Source: Anaerolineales bacterium
GTDB lineage: Bacteria; Chloroflexota; Anaerolineae; Anaerolineales; Villigracilaceae
Direction: 5' to 3'
NCBI GenBank assembly: GCA_016934715.1
Contig: JAFGSI010000062.1
Span: forward strand, 1 to 39,536
Length of the DNA stretch: 39,536 nucleotides
The position numbers were made by a program, and so were the translations under genes. Position 1 is the stretch's first letter; each line of letters begins with the position of its first letter. Below the pieces are notes generated by a model, which did not search any database, had not been told where the DNA came from, and saw only the letters and a list, made by a program, of their open reading frames with translations. Positions 7,902-15,328 of the stretch are shown one piece after another.

Positions 7902-8136
7902 ATCTTTCTCGAAGAAGGAGTTCTGCCGACGGGGCTTCTTGGGGCAGCCCTAACCCATTGGTCGTGCTTTCGCTCTAACGAGCGCGTCCCACCCGTTTCA
8001 AGAACTTCCAGCCGCATTGAGAGCACGCTCCAGTGAGAGACCGCACCAACAGCAGATCCTGGAGGCGTTGACCGGGTTCACGGATAGACCTGCCGCCCGC
8101 ACAATTTTTGAGCCCCCTGTCTACACCATTGAATAG
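7902..8136. other. Intergenic stretch without recognised content
   Basis: Between the lipoprotein terminator and the CBS gene promoter region I see no coding frame with family-like sequence, no tRNA and no repeat shared with the rest of the window. Short open frames on both strands here look like noise. Confidence 0.5.
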
Positions 8137-8192
8137 CGAGATTTGCGGCGGTTTTTATCCGTTATCCGGTCAAATCTCGTTTATGGTAAACT
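8137..8192 (+). promoter_or_regulatory. Promoter region of the CBS gene with inverted repeat
   Basis: CGAGATTTG (8137-8145) and CAAATCTCG (8171-8179) form a perfect 9-bp inverted repeat with a 25-base spacer. A -10-like TAAACT follows at 8187-8192; no good -35 is visible. The repeat could be an operator for an activator or repressor, or a structured upstream element. Confidence 0.45.
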
Positions 8193-8232
8193 AGGCCAGT
8201 GAAATCGAAAATCTCCTAAAAAGGAGTTGGCT

Positions 8233-8667
8233 ATGAACAAAGTCAGGCAGATTTTGAAGGTAAAGGGAAATCGCGTTTGGTCGGTATCGAAGGACGTCAC
8301 GGTTCTGGACGCGCTGAAGTTGATGGACGAGAAACAGATCGCCTCGGTCGTTGTCATGGATGGGGACAGGGTGGCCGGGATTTTCACGGAGAGGGACTTT
8401 GCTCGCAAGGTTGGTCTGTACGAGAAAAAACCCAGCGCCGTCACGGTGGCCGAAGTGATGACCAGTACATTGGTCACGGTGGCGCCGGACGATTCCGTCA
8501 ATCAGTGCATGGCCTACATGACTGACAAGCGTATCCGCCATTTGCCTGTTCTTGAGGGTGGCCAGCTGGTGGGAATCGTCTCGATTGGTGACCTCGTCAA
8601 GGATATCATCGAAGAGCTGGAGTTCATGGTCGACCAGCTTGAGAAGTACATCACCGGTTTTCGCTAG
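8233..8667 (+). CDS. CBS-domain pair protein
   Basis: A 144-residue soluble protein made of two tandem CBS domains (about residues 8-62 and 75-132), forming one Bateman module. Typical motifs are DALKLMDEKQIASVVVMDGDRVAGIFTERDF and the second copy ending in RHLPVLEGGQLVGIVSIGDLVK. Such stand-alone modules bind adenine nucleotides and are found near metabolic enzymes or transporters; no partner is indicated here. The ATG at 8233 has AAGGAG 6 bases upstream; a TTG two codons earlier lies too close to that site. A short acidic/hydrophobic helix ends the protein. Confidence 0.9.
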   Translation: MNKVRQILKVKGNRVWSVSKDVTVLDALKLMDEKQIASVVVMDGDRVAGIFTERDFARKVGLYEKKPSAVTVAEVMTSTLVTVAPDDSVNQCMAYMTDKRIRHLPVLEGGQLVGIVSIGDLVKDIIEELEFMVDQLEKYITGFR

Positions 8668-8783
8668 TCCATCCTTGCCGGCAATCAGGCCTGGGAAGGG
8701 CTCATCCTGGAGACAGGGCGAATCTGGCGCGAACTGCCCCGGGCTACCCTGATAATCTGTCCAGAGAGACCTCTCGTACTGCC

Positions 8784-10028
8784 ATGAAGAAAAACATGCC
8801 CCAAAAGAAATCGGGAAGCTCTACCCGGCCCAACGCCGGCCTGAGCCAACTGCCGCGCAACGTCTGGGTGGTGACGGCCACTTCCTTCCTGACCGACATC
8901 TCCTCAGAAATGATCGTCAACCTGATCCCGCTCTTTCTGGCCAATGTGCTCAGAACCGGGACAGCGGTGATCGGCCTGATCGAAGGCCTGGCCGAGACGA
9001 CCGCCAGCCTGATGAAACTCTACTCGGGCTGGCTCTCTGACAAGCTTGGCAAACGCAAGTGGCTGACCGTGCTCGGTTACGGCCTGTCAACGGTCGCCAA
9101 GCCGTTCCTGTACTTCGCCAATGGCTGGGGCTGGGTGCTGGGCGTACGCTTCGCCGACCGGCTTGGCAAGGGCATCCGCACCGCCCCGCGCGATGCCTTG
9201 GTCGCCGAGAGCATCGACGAAAAGCAGCGCGGCCTGGCCTTCGGCCTGCATCGGGCAGGCGACACAGCCGGGGCCTTCCTCGGGCTGCTGATCGCGGCAA
9301 TGATCATCTGGGCCACTCAGTCCAGCCGCGAACTGCTCAGCCAGCGCACCTTCCAGATCATCGTCCTGGCCAGCATCATCCCGGCCGTGCTGGCTGTGCT
9401 GGTCCTGGCCCTGGGGGCGCGCGAGGTCCGCAAGGAGGGACCAGCCAGATCCCCGGTGCTGAGTCTGAAGGGCATTGACCGGCGCTTCAGGGCTTTCCTG
9501 TTGGCAATCATCTTGTTCACCTTGGGCAACTCGTCCGACGCCTTTATCATCCTGCGCGGCCAGGAACGCGGCTTGACGGTCCTGCAGGTGATGGGCATGC
9601 TGCTGGTCTTCAATGCCATCTATGCCGCCCTGGCCAGCCCTCTGGGGGCGCTCTCTGATAAGATCGGCCGCCGTAAATTGATCCTTGGCGGCTGGATCGC
9701 CTACGGGTTGGTGTATTTGGGCTTCGCCCTCGCCCGCACCGGCTGGCAGGTCTGGCTGTTGTACGCTTTGTATGGGGTCTACTATGCAGCCAGCGAGGGA
9801 ACCGCCAAGGCCCTGATCGCCGATCTGGTTCCAGCCGAGCAGCGCGGCACGGCGTATGGCCTGTACAATGCGGCTGTCGGGTTGACGGCCTTCCCGGCCT
9901 CGGCCATCGCCGGCCTGCTCTGGCAGGGCGCCTTCAACTGGACTGGCTTCGGGGCCGCGGCGCCATTCTTCTTCGGCGCAGCCCTGTCCCTGTTGGCGGG
10001 AGCCCTGTTCTGGCGGCTGGTGAGGTAG
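8784..10028 (+). CDS. Major facilitator superfamily transporter
   Basis: A 414-residue inner-membrane transporter with about 12 hydrophobic segments in two six-helix halves. MFS motif A appears as GWLSDKLGKRKW between helices 2 and 3, and its counterpart in the second half as GALSDKIGRRKLI. The loop RFADRLGKGIRTAPRDALVAESI is typical of a bacterial MFS branch annotated only as putative efflux proteins. The first ~25 residues are charged and cytoplasmic. The ATG at 8784 has only a weak GAGAG upstream; TGATAATCT at about 8751-8759 may be an extended -10. The SRPBCC gene starts 6 bp after the stop, so the two are cotranscribed. The substrate is unknown. Confidence 0.85.
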   Translation: MKKNMPQKKSGSSTRPNAGLSQLPRNVWVVTATSFLTDISSEMIVNLIPLFLANVLRTGTAVIGLIEGLAETTASLMKLYSGWLSDKLGKRKWLTVLGYGLSTVAKPFLYFANGWGWVLGVRFADRLGKGIRTAPRDALVAESIDEKQRGLAFGLHRAGDTAGAFLGLLIAAMIIWATQSSRELLSQRTFQIIVLASIIPAVLAVLVLALGAREVRKEGPARSPVLSLKGIDRRFRAFLLAIILFTLGNSSDAFIILRGQERGLTVLQVMGMLLVFNAIYAALASPLGALSDKIGRRKLILGGWIAYGLVYLGFALARTGWQVWLLYALYGVYYAASEGTAKALIADLVPAEQRGTAYGLYNAAVGLTAFPASAIAGLLWQGAFNWTGFGAAAPFFFGAALSLLAGALFWRLVR

Positions 10029-10034
10029 GAAGAG

Positions 10035-10484
10035 GTGGAGTTCCATCTCGAAACGCACATCGAACGTCCAGTCGGGGAGGTCTTCGCCTTCTTGCGCGAC
10101 ATTGACCAGCACGAACGCACCGATGATTCGGTGGTGCCGGTCTACGCCAAGGTTAGCCCTGGGCCGGCGGCGGTCGGGACCCGCTATCTGGAGATGGTCC
10201 GGGTTCTGCCGCAGCTCTGCTTCGAGATCCGCTCCGAGGTTACGACGCTGGAGCCGGAACGCGACCTGGCCTACCGCTGGACCGGCCCCGGCATGCACGG
10301 CGAGCTGGCCTACGTCTTCGAGGCCCTCGATGCGGGCACCCGTCTGTACCAGTACCAGACCCTGCACCTGCACGGGTTCCTGCGCCTCTTTAGCCCGTTC
10401 GTACGCCGGGCGTTCGGTGGGCGGATCCAGGAGCGGTTGGGGGAGATCAAGAGCGCACTGGAAAGGGGTGGGATTGACACCTGA
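10035..10484 (+). CDS. SRPBCC-family ligand-binding protein
   Basis: A 149-residue protein of the START/Bet v1-like (SRPBCC, polyketide-cyclase-like) fold. It begins with the characteristic ERPVGEVFAFLRDIDQH, has a central strand pattern (VGTRYLEMVRVL, DLAYRWTGPGMHGELAYVFEAL) and ends in the long C-terminal helix FGGRIQERLGEIKSALE. These proteins hold a hydrophobic ligand in a deep cavity; the ligand is not predictable. The GTG at 10035 lies 6 bp after the MFS stop with AGGAAGAG directly in front, so translation is probably coupled. A role linked to the MFS substrate is inference. Confidence 0.8.
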   Translation: MEFHLETHIERPVGEVFAFLRDIDQHERTDDSVVPVYAKVSPGPAAVGTRYLEMVRVLPQLCFEIRSEVTTLEPERDLAYRWTGPGMHGELAYVFEALDAGTRLYQYQTLHLHGFLRLFSPFVRRAFGGRIQERLGEIKSALERGGIDT

Positions 10485-10551
10485 GTCCTGCGAGCACATC
10501 CTGCCGTCCAAAAACGCCGATCCCGACTGGATCCTGGCCAGAGACGCTGCG

Positions 10552-10580
10552 TTGACAGCAGCCCCTTTTTATTGTATAGT
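10552..10580 (+). promoter_or_regulatory. Near-consensus promoter with very short leader
   Basis: TTGACA (10552-10557), a 17-bp spacer and TATAGT (10575-10580) precede the ATG at 10593. Initiation about 7 bases after the -10 leaves a leader of only ~6 nt with no Shine-Dalgarno sequence. Confidence 0.75.
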
Positions 10581-10592
10581 CGCCCAAATCCT

Positions 10593-11072
10593 ATGACCAT
10601 CCCACAGATGACCGTCCGAGACCTTGTACGCGAAAATGCCTTCCAGATCGTGATGTACATTGTGGGGGCAGTGATCATCGGTCTGGTCTGGTGGCCGCTG
10701 GCTGCAATCTACCTGGCCTACTGCATTCTCTCGAACGTGCTCTTCATGGCCTGGGTCTGTCCGTACTGCGGACATTACAGTCTCGGCACCTGTGCGTCCG
10801 GTTTCCACATCCTGTCCGGGCGGCGCTTCAAGGCAAAATTGGGAACGACCTTTGCCAGGCAGTTCCGCCGCAATGTTTCCTGGATGGCCCTCGGCTGGTT
10901 TCTGCCGCCGATCGCTGGGATTTACCTGCTGATCGTGGACTTCTCTTGGGCCATCCTGGTCCTGTTGTCCGTCTTCTGTGTGGTCGCCTTCTGGCTGTTG
11001 CCGGAGAGCTCCAGGAAGCACTGCGAGGGTTGCGAGACGGGCGACTGTCCGCGGCGGCTGAGAGTGCGCTGA
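10593..11072 (+). CDS. Hypothetical Cys-rich membrane protein
   Basis: A 159-residue protein I do not recognise. It has paired hydrophobic segments at about residues 17-50 and 99-135. Two Cys clusters face the same side: CPYCGHYSLGTC near residue 56 and CEGCETGDCPRR near the C-terminus. Together they could form one zinc or iron-sulfur site bridging the membrane ends. A TTG start seven codons earlier lies inside the promoter spacer and is rejected in favour of the ATG at 10593. Monocistronic: strong promoter in front, terminator hairpin at 11080-11114 behind. Resemblance to membrane proteins of the quinol or heavy-metal type is too weak to name a function. Confidence 0.75.
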   Translation: MTIPQMTVRDLVRENAFQIVMYIVGAVIIGLVWWPLAAIYLAYCILSNVLFMAWVCPYCGHYSLGTCASGFHILSGRRFKAKLGTTFARQFRRNVSWMALGWFLPPIAGIYLLIVDFSWAILVLLSVFCVVAFWLLPESSRKHCEGCETGDCPRRLRVR

Positions 11073-11079
11073 AGTGGAT

Positions 11080-11114
11080 CGGGCGGTGCTACTCCCTGCG
11101 CCGCCCGGTTTTTT
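11080..11114 (+). terminator. Rho-independent terminator
   Basis: CGGGCGG (11080-11086) pairs with CCGCCCG (11101-11107) and is followed by G and six T residues (11109-11114). It ends the Cys-rich membrane protein transcript just before the selenoprotein gene's ribosome binding site. Confidence 0.75.
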
Positions 11115-11132
11115 CCTGCAGGAGGAGCGACA

Positions 11133-12011
11133 GTGATCCAACCCGTTGATTCGTTCCGTTTCTTGGGCGGCATTACCCGCCGCATGGCCGAGACCTGGAT
11201 CAAGCAGGAGCAGCCGCGTCCGATCCCATGGAGACCGCTTAGGAAACCCCTGGCGGAATGCACTGTTGCCCTGTTATCCTCGGGCGGGGTGGCTCTGAAG
11301 GACGACCGGCCATTCAATCAGGACGGCGAACGCCGAAATCCCTGGTGGGGCGACCCGTCGTACCGTCTCCTGCCGAACACGGTCAAAACGGAAGACGTCA
11401 GGGTCTATCACCTGCACATCAACCCGGCCTTTGGCGAACAAGACCTCAACTGCCTGTTGCCGGTAGACCGGCTGAACGAGATGGTCCTGGCCGGCGAGGT
11501 CGGGCGGGCCGCCCTTCGGCATTATTCCACCATGGGCTACATTCTGGAGCCGGAGGAACTGCTCGAAAAAACTGTCCCGCAGATCGTCCAGAATCTTCGT
11601 CAAGACAGGGTAGAGGTCCTCGTCCTGGTGCCAAGTTGACCGATCTGCAACTGGTCCGTGGGACTGGTTCAGCGCGAGATTGAAGCCGCTGGTTTCAGCA
11701 CGATCAGCATTTCCAACGTCTGGGAACTGACCGCCTCGGTCGGGGTGCCGCGCGTGGCGGCGGTCGAACATCCCTTCAGCGCCCTGATGGGCCTGCCTGG
11801 CGACCAGGCGCGCCAGGGCGATGTCTTGCGGTTGGCCTTGCGGGCGCTGGCTGAAGCGAGTGAACCCGGCTCGGTGGTTCACTTGCCGTTCCGCTGGCCG
11901 GTGGACGATGACCTCGACCGGTACCAACCGCCTGAGCCGCCGCCGATCACCCAGTACCTGAAACGGCACATCACCCAGATCCCCCAACTGATCCGCCGGG
12001 AGATCCCGTAG
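11133..12011 (+). CDS. GrdB-like selenoprotein (glycine/sarcosine/betaine reductase B family), TGA read as selenocysteine
   Basis: Read through the in-frame TGA at 11637-11639, the gene encodes 292 residues, with Sec at position 169. The part before (ending EVLVLVPS) and the part after (PICNWSVGLVQREIEAAG) join without a gap, in the same frame, into one GrdB-like protein. Related proteins, as I recall them, carry U-P-x-C-H-Q-[TS]-V-G at this point, so U-P-I-C-N-W-S-V-G is a good match and Sec/Cys172 form the expected redox pair. The C-terminal part keeps family motifs (HPFSALMGLPGDQARQ, VVHLPFRWP). A SECIS-like hairpin lies just downstream of the TGA. GTG start at 11133 follows GGAGGAG. Family members are often annotated as reductases, but the actual substrate is unknown. 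No selA/B/C/D is in the window, so decoding depends on genes elsewhere. Confidence 0.8.
11649..11669 (+). other. Bacterial SECIS-like hairpin after the TGA
   Basis: AACTGGTCC (11649-11657) pairs with GGACTGGTT (11661-11669), nine pairs including two G-U, closing a GUG loop at 11658-11660. The loop begins 18 bases after the UGA and opens with G. This fits the general rule for bacterial SECIS elements: UGA-to-loop distance about 16-37 nt, small apical loop with G in the first two positions. Confidence 0.65.
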
Positions 12012-12046
12012 CCATAGGGAACCCTACCAGGGGATTTGTGGTTGCA

Positions 12047-12075
12047 TTGACAGTTTCGCTGCCTTGGGGTAAACT
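12047..12075 (+). promoter_or_regulatory. Strong promoter of the mini-gene
   Basis: TTGACA (12047-12052) and TAAACT (12070-12075) are 17 bp apart. Transcription would start near 12082, giving a leader of about 35 nt before the ATG at 12117. Confidence 0.75.
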
Positions 12076-12116
12076 CTGGCCGGTTTTAATTCAATTCTAA
12101 GGAAGGAGGCGCGTTT

Positions 12117-12182
12117 ATGGCTCAAGGAAAAGTGTTTACCGAAACATACGCTGCATGGGCGCGCCTGCTTGGAGTGGGATAG
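12117..12182 (+). CDS. 21-residue peptide with excellent Shine-Dalgarno, possible cold-shock gene remnant
   Basis: ATG at 12117 follows GGAAGGAGG (about 12101-12109), one of the best ribosome binding sites in the window, and the frame ends at TAG after 21 residues. The peptide MAQGKVFTETYAAWARLLGV is not one I know. Its first six residues (MAQGKV) equal the start of many CspA-type cold-shock proteins (MAQGxVKWFN), after which similarity ends. It lies in a complete transcription unit: consensus promoter, AT-rich leader, terminator hairpin 30 bp after the stop. Options are a functional small protein, a regulatory leader peptide, an sRNA of about 160 nt, or a csp gene whose body was deleted while its control regions stayed. 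Confidence 0.5.
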   Translation: MAQGKVFTETYAAWARLLGVG

Positions 12183-12211
12183 GACCGGAATCGTGTTGGA
12201 TTGACGCTTCG

Positions 12212-12243
12212 GCCACGGGTGCGCACGTGCCCCCGTGGCTTTT
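12212..12243 (+). terminator. Terminator of the mini-gene
   Basis: GCCACGGG (12212-12219) pairs with CCCGTGGC (12232-12239), followed by TTTT (12240-12243). Confidence 0.75.
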
Positions 12244-12331
12244 GATTTAAGTCCGGAAAGGCTGCGCTTTCTCTGAAAGCACCGCCCCGGCCTGCTTGAT
12301 TGCGGGCCTCCGGTAGTGTGTTTGCCTGACT

Positions 12332-12365
12332 GCCAGCCGCGGGATTCTCCTGCGGCTGGCGTTTT
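12332..12365 (+). terminator. Second hairpin terminator upstream of rsgA
   Basis: GCCAGCCGC (12332-12340) pairs with GCGGCTGGC (12352-12360), followed by GTTTTG. It lies only ~22 bp before the rsgA start. It either ends a second short transcript from 12244-12331 or attenuates rsgA. Nothing recognisable is encoded between the two terminators. Confidence 0.6.
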
Positions 12366-12386
12366 GATTGTGTAAGGAACGCAACG

Positions 12387-13391
12387 TTGAACACAAATTC
12401 TGAAAGTCCTGACGACCCGGGGGTCGTCATCAAGAAAACCATCGGAACCTATTTCGTCCTTCGCGGCGGTCAGGTGCTGCCGTGCGGGATCTCGTCCCTG
12501 CTGCGCAAGGACTTCGTCTACTCGACAGCCGATCCGACCTCGATGCCGCGCCGCGTCCAATCGGCCCGCTTCAACACCCACGAGGACCCGGTGGCGGTTG
12601 GCGACATCGTTCGTTTCCGGGATGCCGGCGATGGCAACGGGGTCATCACCGCGGTCCTGCCGCGCCGCAATCGCATGGCCCGCCGTTCAGCGGTGCCGAT
12701 GCCGGGCGCCCATCCCTTCGAACAGGTCATTGCGGCCAACCTGGACCAGGTGGTGGCGGTCTTCGCCGCCGCCAGGCCAACCCCTTCGTGGCACCTGCTC
12801 GACCGCTATCTGGTCTCGGCCGAATCGCTCAACCTGCCTTCGCTGGTCGTGATCACCAAGTTCGACCTGGTGGCCGGGGGCGAGATCGAAGACGACCTGT
12901 TCGCCGCAGCCAAAGCCTACCGGAAGATCGGCTACCCTGTGCTGCTGACCAGTGCTGTCGACGGCCTGGGCCTCGACGAACTCCGCCAGACCCTGGCAGG
13001 ACGCGTCTCGGTCCTGGTGGGCAAGTCGGGGGTTGGCAAGACCTGCTTGCTGAATGCTCTCCAGCCGGGTCTCGGGTTGCGCGTCAATGCTGTCAACCGA
13101 TCGACCGGTAAGGGCCGGCACACCACGACCCATTCCGAGATGTTCCTGCTTGACTTCGGCGGGGCGATCATCGACACCCCCGGGGTCCGCGAATTCGGTC
13201 TGTGGAATGTGGATGCACAAGTGCTGGCCGAGTTCTTCCCTGAGATGCAGCCCTTGATCGGGACCTGCAAGTTTGGCCTGGACTGCCGGCATGCAGAGGA
13301 GCCCGGCTGCGCCATCCGTCAGGCGGTGACGAACGGAGCGATCAGCCCCTACCGCTACCAGAGCTTCGTACGTTTGAGGGAGGAGTTATGA
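12387..13391 (+). CDS. rsgA: Small ribosomal subunit biogenesis GTPase RsgA
   Basis: A 334-residue circularly permuted GTPase that acts in late 30S assembly. An OB-fold domain (about residues 15-98) is followed by the GTPase with motifs in the permuted order typical of RsgA: TKFD at 157-160 (G4), GKSGVGKT at 212-219 (G1) and DTPG at 263-266 (G3). The HTTTHSEM stretch is also characteristic. The C-terminal zinc site is intact: C294, C300, H302 and C308 in CKFGLDCRHAEEPGC. The start is a TTG at 12387 with AAGGA 7 bases upstream; no ATG/GTG is available before the OB-fold. Its last codons overlap the next gene by four bases (ATGA), so the two are translationally coupled. Confidence 0.95.
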   Translation: MNTNSESPDDPGVVIKKTIGTYFVLRGGQVLPCGISSLLRKDFVYSTADPTSMPRRVQSARFNTHEDPVAVGDIVRFRDAGDGNGVITAVLPRRNRMARRSAVPMPGAHPFEQVIAANLDQVVAVFAAARPTPSWHLLDRYLVSAESLNLPSLVVITKFDLVAGGEIEDDLFAAAKAYRKIGYPVLLTSAVDGLGLDELRQTLAGRVSVLVGKSGVGKTCLLNALQPGLGLRVNAVNRSTGKGRHTTTHSEMFLLDFGGAIIDTPGVREFGLWNVDAQVLAEFFPEMQPLIGTCKFGLDCRHAEEPGCAIRQAVTNGAISPYRYQSFVRLREEL

Positions 13392-13867
13392 AACCCCGGC
13401 TGGCTTACGGCTATCCCTCGACCCGTGTCCGGAGAGACGGCGACTTTCAGTGCATCCACTGCCACAACCTGGTTCCATCGGCGGCGGCCTGGGCAGGGGT
13501 TCAGCACCGCAATCACTGTCCCTATTGCCTGTGGTCCCGGCACGTCGACCTGTACTGGGCGGGCGACCGGTTGTCGGCCTGCAAGGCCGGCATGTGGCCG
13601 GTTGGGCTGACCGCCAAGCAGCGGGTCGACCGTTATGGCCGGAGCATCCCCGGCGAGTTGATGCTGATCCATGCCTGCGTTGAATGCAACGGGGTGGCGA
13701 TCAACCGTATTGCCGCAGACGATCACGTTGCCATCCTGTTGGAGATCTTCCAGCGCTCGCAGGACCTCGACCGGCGGCTCGTCAATCAACTGCAGGCCGG
13801 TGGGATCGCCGTCCTTGACGCTGCCGAGGCGTCCCTGGTGCAGGCGCGCCTGTTGGGGACGAAGTAA
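13388..13867 (+). CDS. RNHCP-domain zinc-binding protein
   Basis: A 159-residue protein containing the RNHCP motif: FQCIHCHNLV followed by HRNHCPYCLWSRHVD (about residues 21-57), then IHACVECNGVAINRIAADD (about 96-115). The CxxC pairs probably bind one or two zinc ions. The first ~20 basic residues (RLAYGYPSTRVRRDG) and the zinc ribbon suggest RNA binding. Its 4-base overlap with rsgA supports a role in ribosome assembly or rRNA contact, which is inference. The rest of the protein (about 115-159) is helical and unremarkable. The biochemical function of the family is not established as far as I know. Confidence 0.85.
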   Translation: MKPRLAYGYPSTRVRRDGDFQCIHCHNLVPSAAAWAGVQHRNHCPYCLWSRHVDLYWAGDRLSACKAGMWPVGLTAKQRVDRYGRSIPGELMLIHACVECNGVAINRIAADDHVAILLEIFQRSQDLDRRLVNQLQAGGIAVLDAAEASLVQARLLGTK

Positions 13868-13982
13868 TTCCGGATCGGCGGAGGTGTTCAGAGCCAAGGG
13901 GTACAAAGTCAGCGCGGTGCTCCTGGGCGGATTTTCTTCCTGGCAGTCCCAGCCTGGATGGTGGAAAGAGTTGTCAAGGCCC

Positions 13983-14011
13983 TTGTGTAAATAGAACATA
14001 TGTGCTATTAT
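13983..14011 (+). promoter_or_regulatory. Promoter with LexA-like dyad
   Basis: TTGTGT (13983-13988), a 17-bp spacer and TATTAT (14006-14011) form a promoter. Between them lies TAGAACATATGTGCTA (13992-14007), a 16-bp dyad with 7 of 8 pairs matching. It differs by one base from GAAC-N4-GTTC, the core of the Gram-positive-type LexA box. Its place between -35 and -10 is typical of a repressor site. LexA as the binder is inference. Confidence 0.5.
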
Positions 14012-14060
14012 GTGGGTGCTTGAGGCTGGGCAGAGAGTCCAGACCAGGAGATGAAAAGAG

Positions 14061-14900
14061 ATGATTCCAACCCGCCACGAACAAACCCTGGTGGCCCTCG
14101 AAGCTTACCGGGAAATCCAGGAAGAACTGCGCCAGGCCGGGGCATTCGATGGCGGACCCTTCGCCACCCTGCCCGAAGCGCCTTTCGTGCCGGGTCAGCC
14201 TGGCTTGGCCCAGATCCTGCACGACCTGGGCCCGCTGCCCCGCCAGACGCTTTTCTTTGGGATGGCCGGCGACGGGCTGCCGGTGTTGTTCGACCTCTCC
14301 GACCCTGAAGAGGGGTGCGGACGCGGCCCTGTCTTGGTGACTGCTGAGGCGAACTGTGGCACGACAGCCCTGCTGGGCTCCCTGGCCCTCAGTATCGACC
14401 TGGCCTCAGGCACGGACGATGTCCAGTTCGGAGTCGTCACCGGCCAGCTCGAGGCGTGGGAGCGGGTCGAGGCGGCACCCAGCAGCTTGGGCGTCTGGCC
14501 GGCGAGTCATCCATCAGCGGGCGGCTTTCTGTCCCAGCTGGCCTCTTGGGCAGAACACCTGCGTCCGGGACGGAGCCGGATCGTCCTGCTGGTCGATGGC
14601 CTGGACCTCCTGGCGGAGGCCGGCCCCCAGGTCCAGCATGACCTGCGTTACTTGCTGATGTACGGTCCTGAGCGCGGAATCTGGCCGGTGGCGTCAGTAG
14701 AGGCCGGCAGGGCTCCAGGCCTGAGCACCTGGCTGAACTATTTCCCGGTACGGATCTTTGGGCGCATCCGCCAGCCGCGCCTGGCCCGAGCCTTGAGCGG
14801 CGATCCGGACGTCTGTCTGGAACGTCTGGTCCCTGGTGTTGACTTCCTGCTGCAGCGTCGCAGTGGTTGGTTGCCGTTCCAGGTACCTCCCTCGGAATAA
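14061..14900 (+). CDS. FtsK/RecA-fold protein lacking the Walker A lysine
   Basis: A 279-residue soluble protein. Residues ~62-130 resemble the start of an FtsK/SpoIIIE-type ATPase domain (LFFGMAGDGLPVLFDLSDP, then GPVLVTAEANCGTTALLGSLALSI and VQFGVVTG). In place of GxxGxGK[ST] the loop reads AEANCGTT (about 95-102), without the lysine. A Walker B-like IVLLVDGLDLL is present at 174-184. The C-terminus carries a plausible sensor strand and an arginine-rich segment (RIFGRIRQPRLARAL). It therefore probably cannot hydrolyse ATP in the normal way and may act as a recruiting or structural partner, as the degenerate RecA homologue ImuA does in SOS mutasomes. That comparison is hypothesis. Start ATG at 14061 follows GGAGATGAAAAGAG. 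A LexA-like dyad sits in its promoter, and a small gene follows 24 bp downstream. Confidence 0.6.
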   Translation: MIPTRHEQTLVALEAYREIQEELRQAGAFDGGPFATLPEAPFVPGQPGLAQILHDLGPLPRQTLFFGMAGDGLPVLFDLSDPEEGCGRGPVLVTAEANCGTTALLGSLALSIDLASGTDDVQFGVVTGQLEAWERVEAAPSSLGVWPASHPSAGGFLSQLASWAEHLRPGRSRIVLLVDGLDLLAEAGPQVQHDLRYLLMYGPERGIWPVASVEAGRAPGLSTWLNYFPVRIFGRIRQPRLARALSGDPDVCLERLVPGVDFLLQRRSGWLPFQVPPSE

Positions 14901-14924
14901 GAGAACAAGAAAGGAGTGTTGCAC

Positions 14925-15158
14925 ATGCACATCGGTATGCTTTGGTTCGACAATGACTCCCGAACCGCCCTGCCGGCCAAGGTTGAGAAGGCGGCGGATT
15001 ACTATCACAAGAAGTACGGTGATCTTCCCGACCTGTGTCTGGTCCATCCAAGCATGCTGGCATCGCAGACCCCCGACCCGGTTGGCAGGATCAATGTCCG
15101 CACAAATCGGGCAATCCTGCCGGGTCACCTATGGATCGGGGTCGAGGACAAGAATTAA
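14925..15158 (+). CDS. Conserved-looking hypothetical protein, 77 residues
   Basis: A 77-residue soluble protein with an ordered alpha/beta look: IGMLWFDND, a charged helix LPAKVEKAADYYHKKYGDLPD, strand LCLVHPSML, and a closing PGHLWIGVEDK. I do not recognise a named family. AAAGGAG lies 8 bases before the ATG at 14925; a GTG at 14916 overlaps the ribosome binding site and is rejected. It is cotranscribed with the FtsK-like gene 24 bp upstream, and both end at the strong terminator at 15197-15249. Confidence 0.75.
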   Translation: MHIGMLWFDNDSRTALPAKVEKAADYYHKKYGDLPDLCLVHPSMLASQTPDPVGRINVRTNRAILPGHLWIGVEDKN

Positions 15159-15196
15159 TTCTCTTCAACCTTTACGTCGTCACACGGGGGAGCCTG

Positions 15197-15249
15197 CCTG
15201 CACAGAAAGTCTCCAAGCTCTTTGCGTGGAGACTTTCTGTGCAGGTTTT
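15197..15249 (+). terminator. Very strong rho-independent terminator
   Basis: A perfect 19-bp stem (15197-15215 with 15227-15245) closes an 11-base loop and is followed by TTTT. It separates the 14061-15158 operon from the DUF6504-like gene. Confidence 0.9.
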
Positions 15250-15328
15250 CCCGGGGCGTTGCTGCATGGCAGGCGAGCTTGCCGACCGCGCTCGCTGGAG
15301 CAGGGGCATCCGTTGGGCCTGGATTTTA

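Noticed and set aside
8027-8110. Possible tRNA because of a TTCA-type loop near 8078.
   Set aside because: No cloverleaf arms or acceptor stem can be drawn.
9087-10511. 474-residue open frame on the minus strand.
   Set aside because: Runs antisense through the clear MFS and SRPBCC genes; low-complexity Gln/Gly/Arg-rich product typical of a shadow frame.
11658-12011. A separate 117-residue gene starting with GTG after the TGA.
   Set aside because: Same frame as the upstream part, no ribosome binding site, and the sequence between TGA and GTG is family-like; better read as one selenoprotein.
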